The notes beneath the pieces are model-generated. The model had not been told where the DNA came from. It searched no databases and saw nothing but the letters and a program-made list of their open reading frames with translations. This document shows positions 25,026-36,600 of a stretch of DNA of 64,000 nucleotides, one piece after another; positions within the stretch are counted from its first letter, which is position 1, and every line of letters begins with the position of its first letter. Source of the DNA: an uncultured Rhodopila sp. (GTDB lineage Bacteria > Pseudomonadota > Alphaproteobacteria > Acetobacterales > Acetobacteraceae); contig CAIZFE010000086.1 of NCBI GenBank assembly GCA_903932145.1, positions 248,001 to 312,000 of the forward strand, in the 5' to 3' direction. A program made the position numbers and the translations under genes.

Positions 25026-26360
25026 CTACGTTGTGACCTCCCGGATCGCACCGGCTTCCTCGCGATGCCCGCGAAACGCCAGTAATCCCGTGGCGCTGGC
25101 CGCGATCAGCGCGAACACGCACGCACTCAGAAAAATCTGCGTCGGCGGCAAGCCCAGCGCCAACAGGTACCCGCCCAGCACCGGTGCCGCGATGCCGCCC
25201 AGCCGCCCGATACCGAGTGCCCAGCCCAGGCCGCTCGTGCGCATGCGCGCCGGATACAGCTTGCCGCACATCCCGTTGGCGCCGGTCTGGCTGCCGATGG
25301 TTGTCATCCCGGCCAGGACGCTCACGACCAACAGCATCGCATAGGGCAGCGCCACCAGTGCGATCACCGCGATGACCACCGCGCCGGCCGCATAGTGCCA
25401 CGCCAGCGTGCGCTCCGGCCCGATCCGGTCGATTGCCAACCCAAGATACACCGCCGGCAACAGCGCGCCGAAATCCCGCAGGCTGGAGGCGAACACAGCC
25501 TGCGTCGGGGTCATGCCAATCAGCGTCAGCACGGTTGGCATCCAATAGGCAAACAGGAACAGGTTCAACAAACTACAGAAATAAACGATCCATATCAGTA
25601 CTGTTTGCAGTGCATATCCGTCACTGAACAGCATCAGGACCGGATTGCCCCGCGCTACATCGACGGCGGCGTTCTGCGTCGGATCGATGTCGAGGCGCCG
25701 CAGCAAGGCGGCATGACGTGGCGATACCGTCTGCCTGGCTGCCAAAAACCGAGGCGATTCGGGCAGCCAAAGTGCCAGCGCCGGCACCAACAACAGCGGG
25801 AACACGCCGCCCAGGATAAAGATCACCGGCCAACCGAAATGCCCAAGCAACAACGCCACGATCTGCCCACCGAGAAAACCACCCAGAGGCGCACCGGTGA
25901 ATGAGAGCATGATCATCGTCGCGCGCAGCCGATGCGGCGTATAATCGCCGGTCAACGCCGCCGCCCCGGAGAACCCGCCGCCGATCCCAACGCCGGTCAA
26001 AAACCGCCAAAGGCTGATTACACCCAGAGAACCAGCCCCGGCACTCAGCAACGAAGCCACCCCAAAGATCGTCAGACTGCCGAGGATCAACGGCCGGCGG
26101 CCGAAACGATCGCCGATCGGCCCGGCACCCAGCGCGCCCACCAGGATGCCAATGCTCGACCACAAAAATGCAATGGTGAACATCGACGGAGGTAAATGCC
26201 ATGCTCGGATCAGCGACGGCACCGCCCAGGCGACCGCGTTCAGATCGTAGCCGTCGCAAACCTGGACGAGTGTACACAGTGCGGCCACGCGAAGCTGTAA
26301 TCCACCGATCCGCTGATTTTCAAGCGCGCTCTCCGCGGCCGACATCACTACGTTTGGCAT
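25026..26360 (-). CDS. MFS transporter, aromatic-acid:H+ symporter (AAHS) type
   Basis: 444 residues from the ATG at 26360, which has a GGAGGCGAAC site. Twelve predicted helices are seen, with the AAHS marks VQVCDGYDLNAVAWAVP in helix 1, GPIGDRFGRRPLILGSLTIF (MFS A-motif), FLTGVGIGGGFSGAAAL and AWHYAAGAV. AAHS carriers import benzoate, 4-hydroxybenzoate and similar compounds with protons. The gene is upstream-adjacent to a FAD-dependent oxidoreductase gene on the same strand, with a repeat between, so joint use of one substrate is possible but not proven. Confidence 0.9.
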   Translation of the reverse strand: MPNVVMSAAESALENQRIGGLQLRVAALCTLVQVCDGYDLNAVAWAVPSLIRAWHLPPSMFTIAFLWSSIGILVGALGAGPIGDRFGRRPLILGSLTIFGVASLLSAGAGSLGVISLWRFLTGVGIGGGFSGAAALTGDYTPHRLRATMIMLSFTGAPLGGFLGGQIVALLLGHFGWPVIFILGGVFPLLLVPALALWLPESPRFLAARQTVSPRHAALLRRLDIDPTQNAAVDVARGNPVLMLFSDGYALQTVLIWIVYFCSLLNLFLFAYWMPTVLTLIGMTPTQAVFASSLRDFGALLPAVYLGLAIDRIGPERTLAWHYAAGAVVIAVIALVALPYAMLLVVSVLAGMTTIGSQTGANGMCGKLYPARMRTSGLGWALGIGRLGGIAAPVLGGYLLALGLPPTQIFLSACVFALIAASATGLLAFRGHREEAGAIREVTT

Positions 26361-26450
26361 GTTCGCCTCCGGTGCGGCAGCGATCCCGGCGCACGCCAAC
26401 GGATGCGGTGCGCGCCGAGAGGCCAAGTCTTTGCAGGTTATATCAACCGG

Positions 26451-26562
26451 CGTTGAGGCCGACTCTATTGCAGAGTATCCCGTCATGCCGACGAAAGCCG
26501 GTATCTACGTCTTTCATGATTGAAAACAAAGACGTGGATGGTGCGCCTCCGCGCACCATGAC
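26451..26562. repeat. composite intergenic repeat (CGTTGAGGCCGACTCT plus CGTCATGCCG type)
   Basis: CGTTGAGGCCGACTCT (26451-26466) is repeated exactly at 38453 and 56913. It is followed by GTCATGCCGACGAAAGCCGG (26482 onwards) with inverted arms ATCTACGTCTTT / AAAGACGTGGAT, then a GGTGCGC-CTCC-GCGCACC hairpin, and closes with CATGAC at 26562. It lies in the gap between the MFS and FAD oxidoreductase genes. No ORF here looks real. Confidence 0.8.
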
Positions 26563-26607
26563 GATATCAGGACGATCCGCGTGTGTCAGCATCAAAGCCG
26601 ATTGGTA

Positions 26608-28023
26608 TTACGTATGAATATTCTGGTTCAACCGGAACAGGTTGACGGGATCGTAACGCTGCTTGATCGCCGCCAGCCGGTCGTAGTTCGCCCCATACGC
26701 GCCACGCACGCGATCGACCTCATCATCCGGCATGAAGTTCACATACACGGACCCGGTCGCATGCGGGGTCAAAGCGTCGAACAGGCCGCGTGCCCAGGCG
26801 ATGCAGGTTGCGTCCTGTGCCGGATCGCGCCAGCGCGTATGCACGTTGACGATGAACTGCACATCGCGCCGGGAAAACGCCGTGGCGTCGCTGGCGACAC
26901 GGTTAACCCGGGCGCCAAGATGGCCGACGAAGACCTCACATTCGTCCCCGGGCAGCCGCCGAATCGCATCGACGATGACCGACCCGGCGGCATCGGTGAA
27001 GTCCTTGAAGTCGTGACTTTTCCAGTAATTCCGTGCGCCGGGAGTCAGCAGCGGATCGAACGCGGACTGCCAGCCGACAAACGAATGCGGTGACACCAGG
27101 TCCACAATTGGTTTTCCCAGTGCCTGGAATGGGGCAACGGCGTCCTGTCCGTCCTCTACCGAACCGCAGTAGCAAAGCGCGATGATCATGACTTCCTTGT
27201 TGTGCCAGTCGGCCGGGATGAAAGGGGCCGGGGGCGCCTTGCGCAGCACCAGCCAGCAGGTCAGTTCATCCGGGGCTGCCGCGACAAGGCTGCGGTATTG
27301 CGGAATCAGTTCCGCCGCGGCATCGAGCGGATGCACCAGCAGACCCGCCATGACCTGAGGTCCCAACGGGTGCAACTGGAACTCGAACGACGTCACGACT
27401 CCGAAATTGCCGCCGCCGCCGCGCACCGCCCAGAACAGATCGGCGTTCCGGGTCGCGTCGGCCCGCCGGAATTGGCCGTCGGCGGTGACGATATCGACCG
27501 AAATCAGGTTGTCGATGGTCAGACCGAGCTTGCGGCTGGTCCAGCCGAAGCCGCCCCCCAAAGTCAGGCCGGCGATGCCCGTCGTGGCATTGATGTCGAC
27601 CGGCACGGTCAATCCGAACGCCTGGGTTTCTTTGTCCACGTCACCGAGCAGAGCGCCGGCTTCAACCTGGGCTCGGCGCGCGTCGGGATCAACGTGCACC
27701 GACCGCATGTGCGAGAGATCGAGCATCACGCCGCCCTCGCAAACCGCATTGCCGGTGATGTTGTGACCGCCGCCCCGAACCGCCAGCGCACAGCCATGGT
27801 CGCGGGTGAAGTTCACGGCCTGGATGACGTCGGCGGCGCCGGCTGCCTGGATGATCATGGCCGGACGGCGATCGATCATGGCGTTCCAGACGCTGCGGGC
27901 GGAATCGTATCCGGCGTCGCCGGGCAGACAGATCGTTCCGCGCAGGTTGGTGCGGAGCGCGGTAATTTCCGCTTCATCGATTTTGGTTGCGCTGCCTGTG
28001 TAGGTACGAACGTCAACGGTCAT
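26608..28023 (-). CDS. FAD-linked oxidoreductase (berberine-bridge-enzyme-like)
   Basis: 471 residues from the ATG at 28023 (AAGGAGACAGG site). The FAD-binding domain has PAMIIQAAGAADVIQAVNFT, AVRGGGHNITGNAV (His of the histidyl-FAD bond) and DINATTGIAGLTLGGGFGWT; the second covalent Cys of plant BBEs is absent, so single attachment is expected. The C-terminal BBE segment appears at the end (YGANYDRLAAIKQRYDPVNL). Such enzymes oxidise sugars, alcohols or aromatic side chains with oxygen and are often cytoplasmic in bacteria. A signal peptide is not evident. It lies next to an AAHS-type transporter. Confidence 0.9.
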   Translation of the reverse strand: MTVDVRTYTGSATKIDEAEITALRTNLRGTICLPGDAGYDSARSVWNAMIDRRPAMIIQAAGAADVIQAVNFTRDHGCALAVRGGGHNITGNAVCEGGVMLDLSHMRSVHVDPDARRAQVEAGALLGDVDKETQAFGLTVPVDINATTGIAGLTLGGGFGWTSRKLGLTIDNLISVDIVTADGQFRRADATRNADLFWAVRGGGGNFGVVTSFEFQLHPLGPQVMAGLLVHPLDAAAELIPQYRSLVAAAPDELTCWLVLRKAPPAPFIPADWHNKEVMIIALCYCGSVEDGQDAVAPFQALGKPIVDLVSPHSFVGWQSAFDPLLTPGARNYWKSHDFKDFTDAAGSVIVDAIRRLPGDECEVFVGHLGARVNRVASDATAFSRRDVQFIVNVHTRWRDPAQDATCIAWARGLFDALTPHATGSVYVNFMPDDEVDRVRGAYGANYDRLAAIKQRYDPVNLFRLNQNIHT

Positions 28024-28408
28024 GGTCCTGTCTCCTTGATTGCGCAGTTGGATGTCATTGCAAGTCAAAGGCAGAGGCGGATCGTTAAAGCGGCGTCAGC
28101 CATACGACACGCGCCAATCCGGGTACGGTTGATATCCGCCGGGGCGCGATCCGTTAAGTCTTCAGTGGCTGGTATGTAACGAAACCTCCACTATCCCTAC
28201 ACGCCGCGGGCAGGGCGTGCAGCACTATTCGGCGCGGCGGCGGACTCACTTGTTGGTGAGCTCCCCGGCCCCCGGCAAGGCGGCGTAACAGACGATCGTC
28301 ATCGAGGCCCGAACTTCGCTTCGGGTGGCGCAACGATTCTGGTCTTGACCTTGGAATAACTCGGGACAGGCCATCGATCGGCTTCTGCACCCAAGCCTCA
28401 TGTATGTC
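28024..28408. other. intergenic region without a recognised gene
   Basis: This 385-base gap lies between the FAD oxidoreductase start and the flippase stop, both on the minus strand. It should contain the promoter of the FAD oxidoreductase gene. Possible short ORFs (28154-28390 and the end of a longer minus-strand frame at 28246) show no ribosome site or family signature. No repeat of the GTCATGG family is present. Confidence 0.4.
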
Positions 28409-29890
28409 TTACCAGGAACCCCGGGCGCGTCGCAGGATGGCCAGCATATCCGTTTCGGCACCCTCCGGCCGTCCGGCGATGATCCAGCTTGACAGCAACA
28501 CGGCCGCGTAGATCGCACCGCCACTGACGGCGGCTTCAGCCAACCGAACGACACCCGCATCGCCCGGCCAACCGAAACCGCAGGCTGCCAAAACCGCGGC
28601 CATCGCGGCGGCGGCCAACGCCGGGCGCCACACCCGTCGGAGCATCGCCCCGCCACTGACGCGGAACCGCCGCAGCGCGGTGGCAACCGTAAAACCCTGC
28701 TCCAGCACCACCGCCACAGCCGCGGCCATCGCCGCACCCGGCAGGCCGAACGATGGGATCAGCAGTGCCAGAAGCGCAACCCGCACCGCCGCGCCGGCCA
28801 GCGTGATGCCGACCAGACGGCCGAGCAGCGCGTGCGCGCTGAGCAAGTGCAGACCGAGATGTCCAAACACCATCACGGTGAAACTCAGGGACAGGATGCG
28901 CAGCACCGGCACGGCCTGTTCCCACCCGGCACCGAATGCCAGCGCCACCAGGGGGGAGGCAACCAACGACAGGCCGACGCCCGCCGGCAACGTCAGTAAC
29001 GCGGCCGATCCGATCAGGCGCAGGAAGATCTCTCCGGGGTCCGCCTTCTGCTGCCGTCCCGCCGCGAAACCGGCGAACGCGGCGCGCCCGAGCGGCTCGA
29101 TCAGTTCGGTGGTGGGCAGGGCGGCGATCTCGGCGCCGAGACTGTAAAAGCCGACCGAGGCTGTGTTCAGCATGCCACCAATCAGCAGGCTGTCGCACCG
29201 GTCCCGCACCAGGACGGCCAGACTGAGCACCCACGTCCAGATCGAATACCCGGCCAGTCCGCGCCATGCTTTCAGCGACAACGCGGGCCGGTAGGGATGC
29301 ATCACGTAGGTCATAACGACGCGCAATGTGCGGTTGACGCCCATGCCCACCAGCATCGCGACGTAAGAGTGGAGCAGAAAGGCGGCGGTGATCGCCGCGA
29401 CGATGCTGGCCAGCTTGGGCAGCACCATGATCGCGAATTCCTTGTGGAACGCGAGGTCGCGGCGGAAATCGACAGCTCCGATATTGCAGAACCCGTCCAG
29501 CACCGGCAGGCAGGCGACGAACAGCAGCACCGGCCCCAACCTCGGATCGGCGAAAAACCCCGCGGCCGGGTACGCGAAACCGGCGACCAGCAGCGTGACC
29601 GACAATCCCCGCAGCAGGTTCAGGGTGAAGGCGGTGTCGTAGAAGGTTCGGCCGGGAGTGTCCTCGCGGATCACCGCCTCTTCGGTGCCCAGGCTCAACA
29701 TGCCGTCGATGGTCTGCATGACGCTGGTGGACAGGGCGATAATCCCGAAATCGGCCGGCGCGATCAGCCGCACCAGTACCAGGGTGCTGACCAGCCCGAG
29801 CACCCGCATTCCCAGCTTCCAGGCCACGACCCAGCCGGCACCGCGCGCGGTGCGGACGAGCAGACTGTCTGTGGGGGCGATGTCGGTCAC
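28409..29890 (-). CDS. polysaccharide flippase (Wzx/MOP superfamily)
   Basis: A 493-residue polytopic protein with about 12-14 hydrophobic helices. The start MTDIAPTDSLLVRTARGAGW leads into WKLGMRVLGLVSTLVLVRLI and APADFGIIALSTSVMQTIDG, a typical first part of Wzx/oligosaccharide flippases. These move lipid-linked oligosaccharides across the inner membrane. A second, unrelated-looking flippase gene is at 46762-48231. It neighbours the GST gene and, across it, the giant repeat protein and glycosyltransferases at 37-42 kb, so a surface-glycan role is likely. The GST gene is divergent from it. Confidence 0.87.
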   Translation of the reverse strand: MTDIAPTDSLLVRTARGAGWVVAWKLGMRVLGLVSTLVLVRLIAPADFGIIALSTSVMQTIDGMLSLGTEEAVIREDTPGRTFYDTAFTLNLLRGLSVTLLVAGFAYPAAGFFADPRLGPVLLFVACLPVLDGFCNIGAVDFRRDLAFHKEFAIMVLPKLASIVAAITAAFLLHSYVAMLVGMGVNRTLRVVMTYVMHPYRPALSLKAWRGLAGYSIWTWVLSLAVLVRDRCDSLLIGGMLNTASVGFYSLGAEIAALPTTELIEPLGRAAFAGFAAGRQQKADPGEIFLRLIGSAALLTLPAGVGLSLVASPLVALAFGAGWEQAVPVLRILSLSFTVMVFGHLGLHLLSAHALLGRLVGITLAGAAVRVALLALLIPSFGLPGAAMAAAVAVVLEQGFTVATALRRFRVSGGAMLRRVWRPALAAAAMAAVLAACGFGWPGDAGVVRLAEAAVSGGAIYAAVLLSSWIIAGRPEGAETDMLAILRRARGSW

Positions 29891-29968
29891 GGACGGTCTG
29901 TTACCACGCCGAACCGGTGCGGCACAGGCAATCTGGACGAACCGGCCCGATCCTGATCAAGATGCGGC

Positions 29969-30655
29969 ATGAGCATCATCCTGTATGACCTCGCCGGAGC
30001 AGACCCGGACCTGCGGTTCAGCCCGTATTGCTGGCGGACCCGCTTCGCCCTCGCCCACAAAGGCCTGCCGGTGGAGACCGTGCCGTGGCGGTTCACCGAC
30101 GGGGCGGTGATCGCGTTCTCGGGCCAGGGCAAGGTGCCGGTGATCGTGGACGCAGGCAAAGTCGTCTCCGACAGTTGGGTGATCGCGGATTATCTGGAGG
30201 AACAGGCGCCCACCCCGACTTTGTTCGGCGGCCCGACCGGGCGCGCCCATGCCTCGTTCGTCAATGCATGGGCCGACTCCATCCTTGTCGGCGCCATCGC
30301 TCGGTTTATTGTCCGTGATCTGTTGGACATTATCGATCCCAAAGACGTCGATTACTTTCGTTCCAGCCGGGAGGCTCGTTTCGGTGCCACGCTTGAGGCC
30401 GTGCAGGCGGGGCGGGAGGACCGCGTGGCGGCGTTCCGCGACCTGCTGCTGCCGGTTCGCCTTCACCTGCGCAAAAACCAATGGCTTGGCGGCGCCGCCC
30501 CCAGCTATGCGGACCACATCGTCGCCGGCACGCTGATGTGGCCGTATTGCGCCAGCCGGTTCGAGTTACTTGAGCCGAACGATCCGGTGGCCCACTGGCA
30601 GGGCCGCATGCTGGATTTGTATGGCGGCCTTGGGCGGGCCGCCAAACGGGCCTAA
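29969..30655 (+). CDS. glutathione S-transferase family protein
   Basis: A 228-residue protein with a thioredoxin-like N-terminal domain (IILYDLAGADPDLRFSPYCW, with a Ser/Cys pair at the typical active-site helix start; GKVPVIVDAGKVVSDSWVIA for the cis-Pro and glutathione contacts) and an all-helical C-terminal domain (residues about 95-228). Such proteins conjugate glutathione or act as reductases or structural partners. The start at 29969 has only a weak ribosome site. The stop overlaps the convergent giant repeat gene by four bases. No partner gene indicates its substrate. Confidence 0.85.
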   Translation: MSIILYDLAGADPDLRFSPYCWRTRFALAHKGLPVETVPWRFTDGAVIAFSGQGKVPVIVDAGKVVSDSWVIADYLEEQAPTPTLFGGPTGRAHASFVNAWADSILVGAIARFIVRDLLDIIDPKDVDYFRSSREARFGATLEAVQAGREDRVAAFRDLLLPVRLHLRKNQWLGGAAPSYADHIVAGTLMWPYCASRFELLEPNDPVAHWQGRMLDLYGGLGRAAKRA

Positions 30656-33600
30656 AGCGCTCCGATCTGCGCCGTCGTCATAACGCCGAGCTGGGTGCTG
30701 GTGAAGGCGGGGATCTGAGCCGTGCCCATGGCGTTGAGTTGCGCGGTGGTAAACGCCGGTATCTGACCGGTGCTGAACGCCGGGATTTGACTGGTCGTCA
30801 GTGCCGACATCTGCGCCGTTGTCAGGGCCACGATATCCGCTGTGGTCAATGCCATGAGCTGCGTGGTCGACAGCGCCACGATATCGGCGGTGGTCAGCGC
30901 GGCGGTTTCCGCGGTTGTCAGGGCGCTGATCGCCGCCGACCCTAATGCCGGCAGTTGTGCCGTGGTCAACGCCAGCACGGCCGCGGATGTCAGCGCCGCG
31001 AACTGCGACGATCCAAACCCCATCAGCGCCGAGGTGGACAGGGCGGCGGCCTGAGCGGTGGTGATCGCCCCCGCGTCGGCGGTCGTTAACGCCGCGGTTT
31101 GTGCGGATGTCAAAGACGCTGCCTGGGTTGTCGTCAGGGCGGCGGTCTGGGCGGTGGTCAAGACGGCGATTTCACTGGTGGACAAGGCTTTGACATCGCC
31201 GGTCGTCATGGCGGCAACCTCGGCGGTTGTCAGGGCCGCGACCTGTGCGGTGGTCAGGGCGTCGGTCTGTGCGCTGGTCAGTGCGGCCATCTGAGCCGTC
31301 GTCAGAGCGGCGGTTTCCGCCGTGGTCAGGGCACTCAGGGCGGCGGTGGTCAGGGCCGAAACCTGTGCCGTAGTCAGTGCGGCGATGTCGCCCGACGCCA
31401 TGGCAACGATACTCGCGGACCCCAGCCCGGCGATCGCCGCCGTGGAGAACGCCGCGGTCTGCGCCGTGGTAATGGCGCCTGCTTGCGCGGTGGTGAGGGC
31501 GACGGTTTGTGCCGATGTCAGGACCGACACCTGACCGGTCGTCAGGGCCGCGACCTGGGCGGTTGTCAATGCCGCCACCTGTGCCGTTCCAAGCGCTTTG
31601 ATATCGGCGGTGGGGAGCGCGACGGCCTGTGCCGTGGTCAGCGCCGCGATCTGCGCCGTCGTCAGGCCGGCGGCCTGTGCCGTGGTCAGCGCGGCCACCT
31701 GAGCCGTTGTCAGAGCGGCGGTTTCCGCCGTGGTCAGTGCGCTGATCGCGGCCGTGGTCAGCGCAGGGATCTGCGCGGTGGTGAAGGCGGCGATGTCTCC
31801 CGATGCCATGGCCGCGAGATCGGCCGAACTCAGTCCCGCGAGTCCCCCGGTGGACACGGCAGCGGCCTGGGCGGTGGTGATCGCACCGGCCTGGGCAGTC
31901 GTCAGGGCGCCGATCTGCGTCGAGGACAGCACCGGTATCTGCGCCGTTGTCAGGGCGGCGACCTGCGCGGTTGTCATGGCGGCGATCTGGCCGGTGCCCA
32001 CCGCCTTGATCTGGCCCGTCGTCAGCGCGGCCACCTGGCTGGTGGTCAATGCCGCCAGTTGTGCGGTGGTCAGGCCGGCGATCTGCGCCGATGTCAGGAC
32101 TGTCACCTGAGCGGTGGTCAATGCCGCGGCCTCCGCCGTCGTCAGGGCGCCTATCGCGGTCGCGGTCAACCCCGGGATCTGGGCGGTGGTGAAAGCGGCG
32201 ATATCGCCCGATGCCATGGCAACGATACTGGCGGACCCCAGCCCGGCAATGCCGGCCAGGGACAAAGCGGCGGCCTGCGCGGTGGTGATCGCGCCCGCTT
32301 CGGCCGTGGTCAGCGCGCCGGTTTGCGCAGAGGACAGCACCGGCACTTGGGCGGTGGTCAACGCCGCCACCTGTGCGGTCGTCAGGGCCGCGATCTGGGC
32401 GGTGGTCAGCGCCTTCACCTCGGCCGATGTCAGCGCGGCCATCTGCGCCGTGGTCAGTGCCGCGATCTGAGCTGTCGTCAGGGCGGCGACCTGCCCCGAG
32501 GTCATGGCGACGATTTGCGCCGTCGTCAGGGCGGCGGTTTCGGCGGTGGTCAGGGCGGTGATCGCGGCGGTGGTCAGGGACGGCATTTGTGCCGTGGTGA
32601 AGGCGGCGATATCGCCGGACGCCATGGCCACGATACTCGCGGACCCCAGTCCCGCGATCCCGGCGGTGGACAATGCGGCAGCCTCGGCGGTTGTGATCGC
32701 TCCGGCCTCCGCGGTGGTCAGGCCAGCGGTCTGTGCCGAGGACAGCACCGGAACCTGCGCCGTGGTCAGGGCCGCGACCTGGGCGGTGGTCAGCGCGGCG
32801 ACCTGCGTGGTTGTCAGTGCCTTGATGCCGGCCGTGGTCAGCGCGGCAACCTGCGCCGTGGTCAGCGCCGCCACCTGTGCGGTTGTCAGGGCGGCGATCT
32901 GGCCGGAGCCGAGGGCGGCGAGTTTCGCCGAACTCAGGGCGGCGGTTTCTGCTGTCGTTAATGCGGCGATCGCGGCGGTGGTCAGGGATGGAACCTGCGT
33001 CGTGGTGAACGCCGCGATATCGCCGGACGCCATCGCCACGATACTCGCGGACCCGAGACCGGCCATGCCGGAGGTGGACAACGCGGCGGCCTGGGCGGTT
33101 GTGATCGCCGCGGCCTGCGCCGTTGTCAGGGCGGCGGCCTGGGCGGAGGACAGGGTTGGAACCTGAGTGGTGATCAGCGCGGCGATCTGTGCGGTGGTCA
33201 AGGCGGCGATCTGGGCGGTCGTCAGGGCCTTCACCTCGGCCGTGGTCAACGCGGCGACCTGGCCGGTGGTCAGTGCGGCGATCTGCGCCGTGGTCAGGGC
33301 GGCGATCTGTGCCGATGTCATTGCGATCACCTGAGCCGTCGTCAGGGCCGCTGTTTCGGCGGTGGTCAGGGCGGTGATGGCGGCCGAGGACAGACCCGGT
33401 ATCTGGGTCGTGGTGAACGCGGCGATGTCACCGGACGCCATGGCAACGATACTGGCGGACCCGAGGCCGGCAATGCCGGCGGTGGATAGCGCGGCCGCCT
33501 GGGCCGTGGTGATCGCGCCGGCCTGGGCCGTCGTCAGCGCGCCGGTTTGGCCGGACGACAGCACGGGAACCTGCGCGGTGGTCAGGGCGGCGACCTGGGC

Positions 33601-36600
33601 CGTCGTCAATGCCGCCACCTGAGCGGTGGTCAACGCCTTGATCCCGGTGGTTGTCACAGCGGCGGCCTGGCCGGTGGTCAGGGCGGCAATCTGCGCCGTT
33701 GTCAGCGCCGCGATCTGTGCCGAGGTCAGCGCCGCGATCTGTGCGGTGGTCAGGGCGGCGGTCTCGGCCGTGGTCAGGGCAACGACGGCGGCTGTCGTCA
33801 GGGCGGGAACCTGAGCCGTGGTCAGGGCGGCGATGTCGCCCGACGCCATGGCGGCGATGCTGGCGGAGCCAAGCCCGGCGATCCCCGCGGTGGACAGAGC
33901 GGCGGCCTGGGCCGTGGTGATGGCTCCGGCCTGCGCGGTTGTGAGCGCCCCGACCTGCGTCGAGGACAAGGCAGGGACCTGGGCGGTGGTCATTGCGGCG
34001 ACCTGGGCCGTGGTCAGGGCGATGATTTGCGCGGTGGTCAACGCTTTCAGTTCGGCTGTGGTCAATGCTGCGATCTGGCCGGTGGTCAATGCGGCGATCT
34101 GCGCGGTCGTCAGTGCCGCGATCTGAGCTGATCCCCAGGCGACCAATTGCGCGGTGGTCAACGCGGCCGTCTCGGCTGTCGTCAACGCCCCCAGCGCGGC
34201 GGTGGACAGGGCCGCCATCTGGGCGGTCGTGAGGGCGGCGATGTCGCCCGACGCCATGGCGACGATGCTGGCGGAACCAAGCCCTGCAATTCCCGCGGTG
34301 GACAGAGCGGCGGCCTGAGCCGTTGTCAGCGCGCCCGCCTCGGCTGTCGTCAGGGCGGCGGTTTGCACCGAGGACAGCACCTGAACCTGAGCGGTCGTCA
34401 GCGCCGCGATCTGAGCGGTGGTCATAGCCGCCACCTGTGCGGTCGTCAGAGCCTTAATATCGGCGGTCGTCAAAGCGGCGGCCTGGGCGGTGGTCAACGC
34501 GGCGATTTGCGCCGTGGTCAGCGCGGCGGCCTGAGCCGATCCCAAGGCAAGGATCTGAGCGGTGGTCAGCGCCGCTGTCTCCGCCGTGGTCAGCGCACCG
34601 ATCGCTGCGGTGTTCAGCGCCGGAACCTGCGCAGTGGTGAAGGCGGCGATGTCGCCGGATGCCATGGCGGCGATGCTGGCGGTTGCCAGTCCGGCGATGC
34701 CCGTGGTGGACAGCGCGGCGGCCTGCGCGGTGGTGATCGCTCCCGCCTCAGCGGTCGTCAGCGCGGCGGTTTGGGCCGAGCTTAACACCGGAACCTGAGC
34801 GGTCGTCAGCGCGGCCACCTGCGCTGTGGTGAAAGCCGCGATCTGCGCGGTCGTCAGGGATTTAATCTCGGCGGTCGTCAAAGCGGCGGCCTGTGCCGTG
34901 GTCAACGCGGCGATCTGCGCTGTTGTCAGAGCGGCGGCCTGTGCCGACGTCATTGCGGCGATTTGCGCTGTCGTCAGCGCCGCGGTTTCCGCCGTGGTCA
35001 GGGCTGCGAGCGCGGCGGTGGTCAACGCGGGGATCTGCGCCGTGGTGAATGCGGCGATGTCGCCCGACGCCATGGCAACGATGCTGGCGGACCCCAACCC
35101 GGCGATACCGGCAGTGGACAGCGCGGCGGCCTGCGCGGTGGTGATCGCACCCGCCTCGGCCGTTGTCAGGGCGCCGGTCTGGGCGGACGACAGCACCGGA
35201 ACCTCCGCCGTGGTCAGCGCGGCGATCTGGGCGGTGGTCATGGCCGCGATCTGCGTCGTGGTCAGCGCCTTTACTTCGGCGGTCGTCAGTGCCGCGACCT
35301 GAGCGGTGGTCAGGGCGGCGATCTGAGCGGTCGTGAGGGCGGCAACCTGTGCGGAGCCGAGTGCGATCACCTGTGCCGTCGTCAGCGCGGCGGTTTCCGC
35401 CGTGGTCAGTGCCGCGACCGCCGCCGTGGACAGCGCCGGAACCTGCGCCGTGGTCAACGCGGCGATGTCGCCGGATGCCATGGCCGCGATGGCGGCGGAC
35501 CCCAACCCGGCAATACCGGCGGTGGACAGCGCGGCGGCCTGCGCGGTGGTGATCGCGCCGGCCTCGGCCGTTGTCAGGGCGCCGATCTGCGCCGACGACA
35601 GCAACGGAACCTGCGTCGTGGTCAGCGCGGCCACCTGGGCGGTGGTCATGGCCGCGATCTGCGTCGTGGTCAGCGCCTTTACCTCGGCGGTCGTCAGTGC
35701 CGCGACCTGAGCGGTTGTCAGGGCCGCGATCTGTGCCGTGGTCAGCGCCGCGATCTGAGCGGACCCCAACGCGGACATTTGCGCGGTTGTCAGCGCGGCG
35801 GTCTCCGCCGTTGTCATGGCAGCGACCGCGGCGGTCGTCAGAGCCGGTAGCTGTGCCGTGGTCAAAGCGGCGATATCGCCGGACGCCATGGCCACGATGG
35901 CGGCGGACCCCAGGCCGCCGATGCCGGCGGTGGACAACGCGGCCGCTTCGGTCGTGGTCAACGCGCCGGCCTCGGCGGTGGTCAGCGCGCCGGTCTGCGT
36001 TGCGCCAAGCGTGGCCACTTCGGCCGTCGTCAACGCCGCCACCTGAGCGGTCGTCAAAGCGGCGATTTGTGCCGTTCCCAAGGCTTTGACCTGGGCAGTC
36101 AACAGGGAAGCGGCCTGAGCCGTCGTCAGTGCGACGATCTGCGCCGTCGTCAGCGCGGCCACCTGAGCCGATGCTAACGCTACCATCTGGGCGGTTGTCA
36201 GCGCGGCCGTCTCCCCCGTGGTCAGGGCGGCGACGGCGCCGGTGGTCAAAGCCGGGATCTGGGCGGTCGTGAAGGCGGCGATATCGCCCGATGCCATGGC
36301 CACGATGCTGGCCGCCCCAAGCCCCGCGAGCCCGGCCACGGACAGAGCAGCGGCTTGCGCGGTCGTGATAGCGCCAGCCTCGGCCGTGGTCAGCCCGGCG
36401 ATCTGGGCTGACGTCAGAGCGGCAATCTGTGCGGTTGTCAGGGCGGCGATTTGCGCCGTCGTCATCGCGGCCATCTGCGCCGAACCCAGTGCCTTGATCT
36501 GGGCGGTCAGCAGCGCGGCGGCCTGACCGGTGGTCAAGGCGGCGATCTCCGCGGTGGTCAATGCGGCAATCTGGGCCGATCCCAGCGCGATCACCTCAGC

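Noticed and set aside
28154-28390. 78-residue minus-strand ORF before the FAD oxidoreductase gene
   Set aside because: No ribosome site, composition typical of out-of-frame reading of GC-rich DNA.
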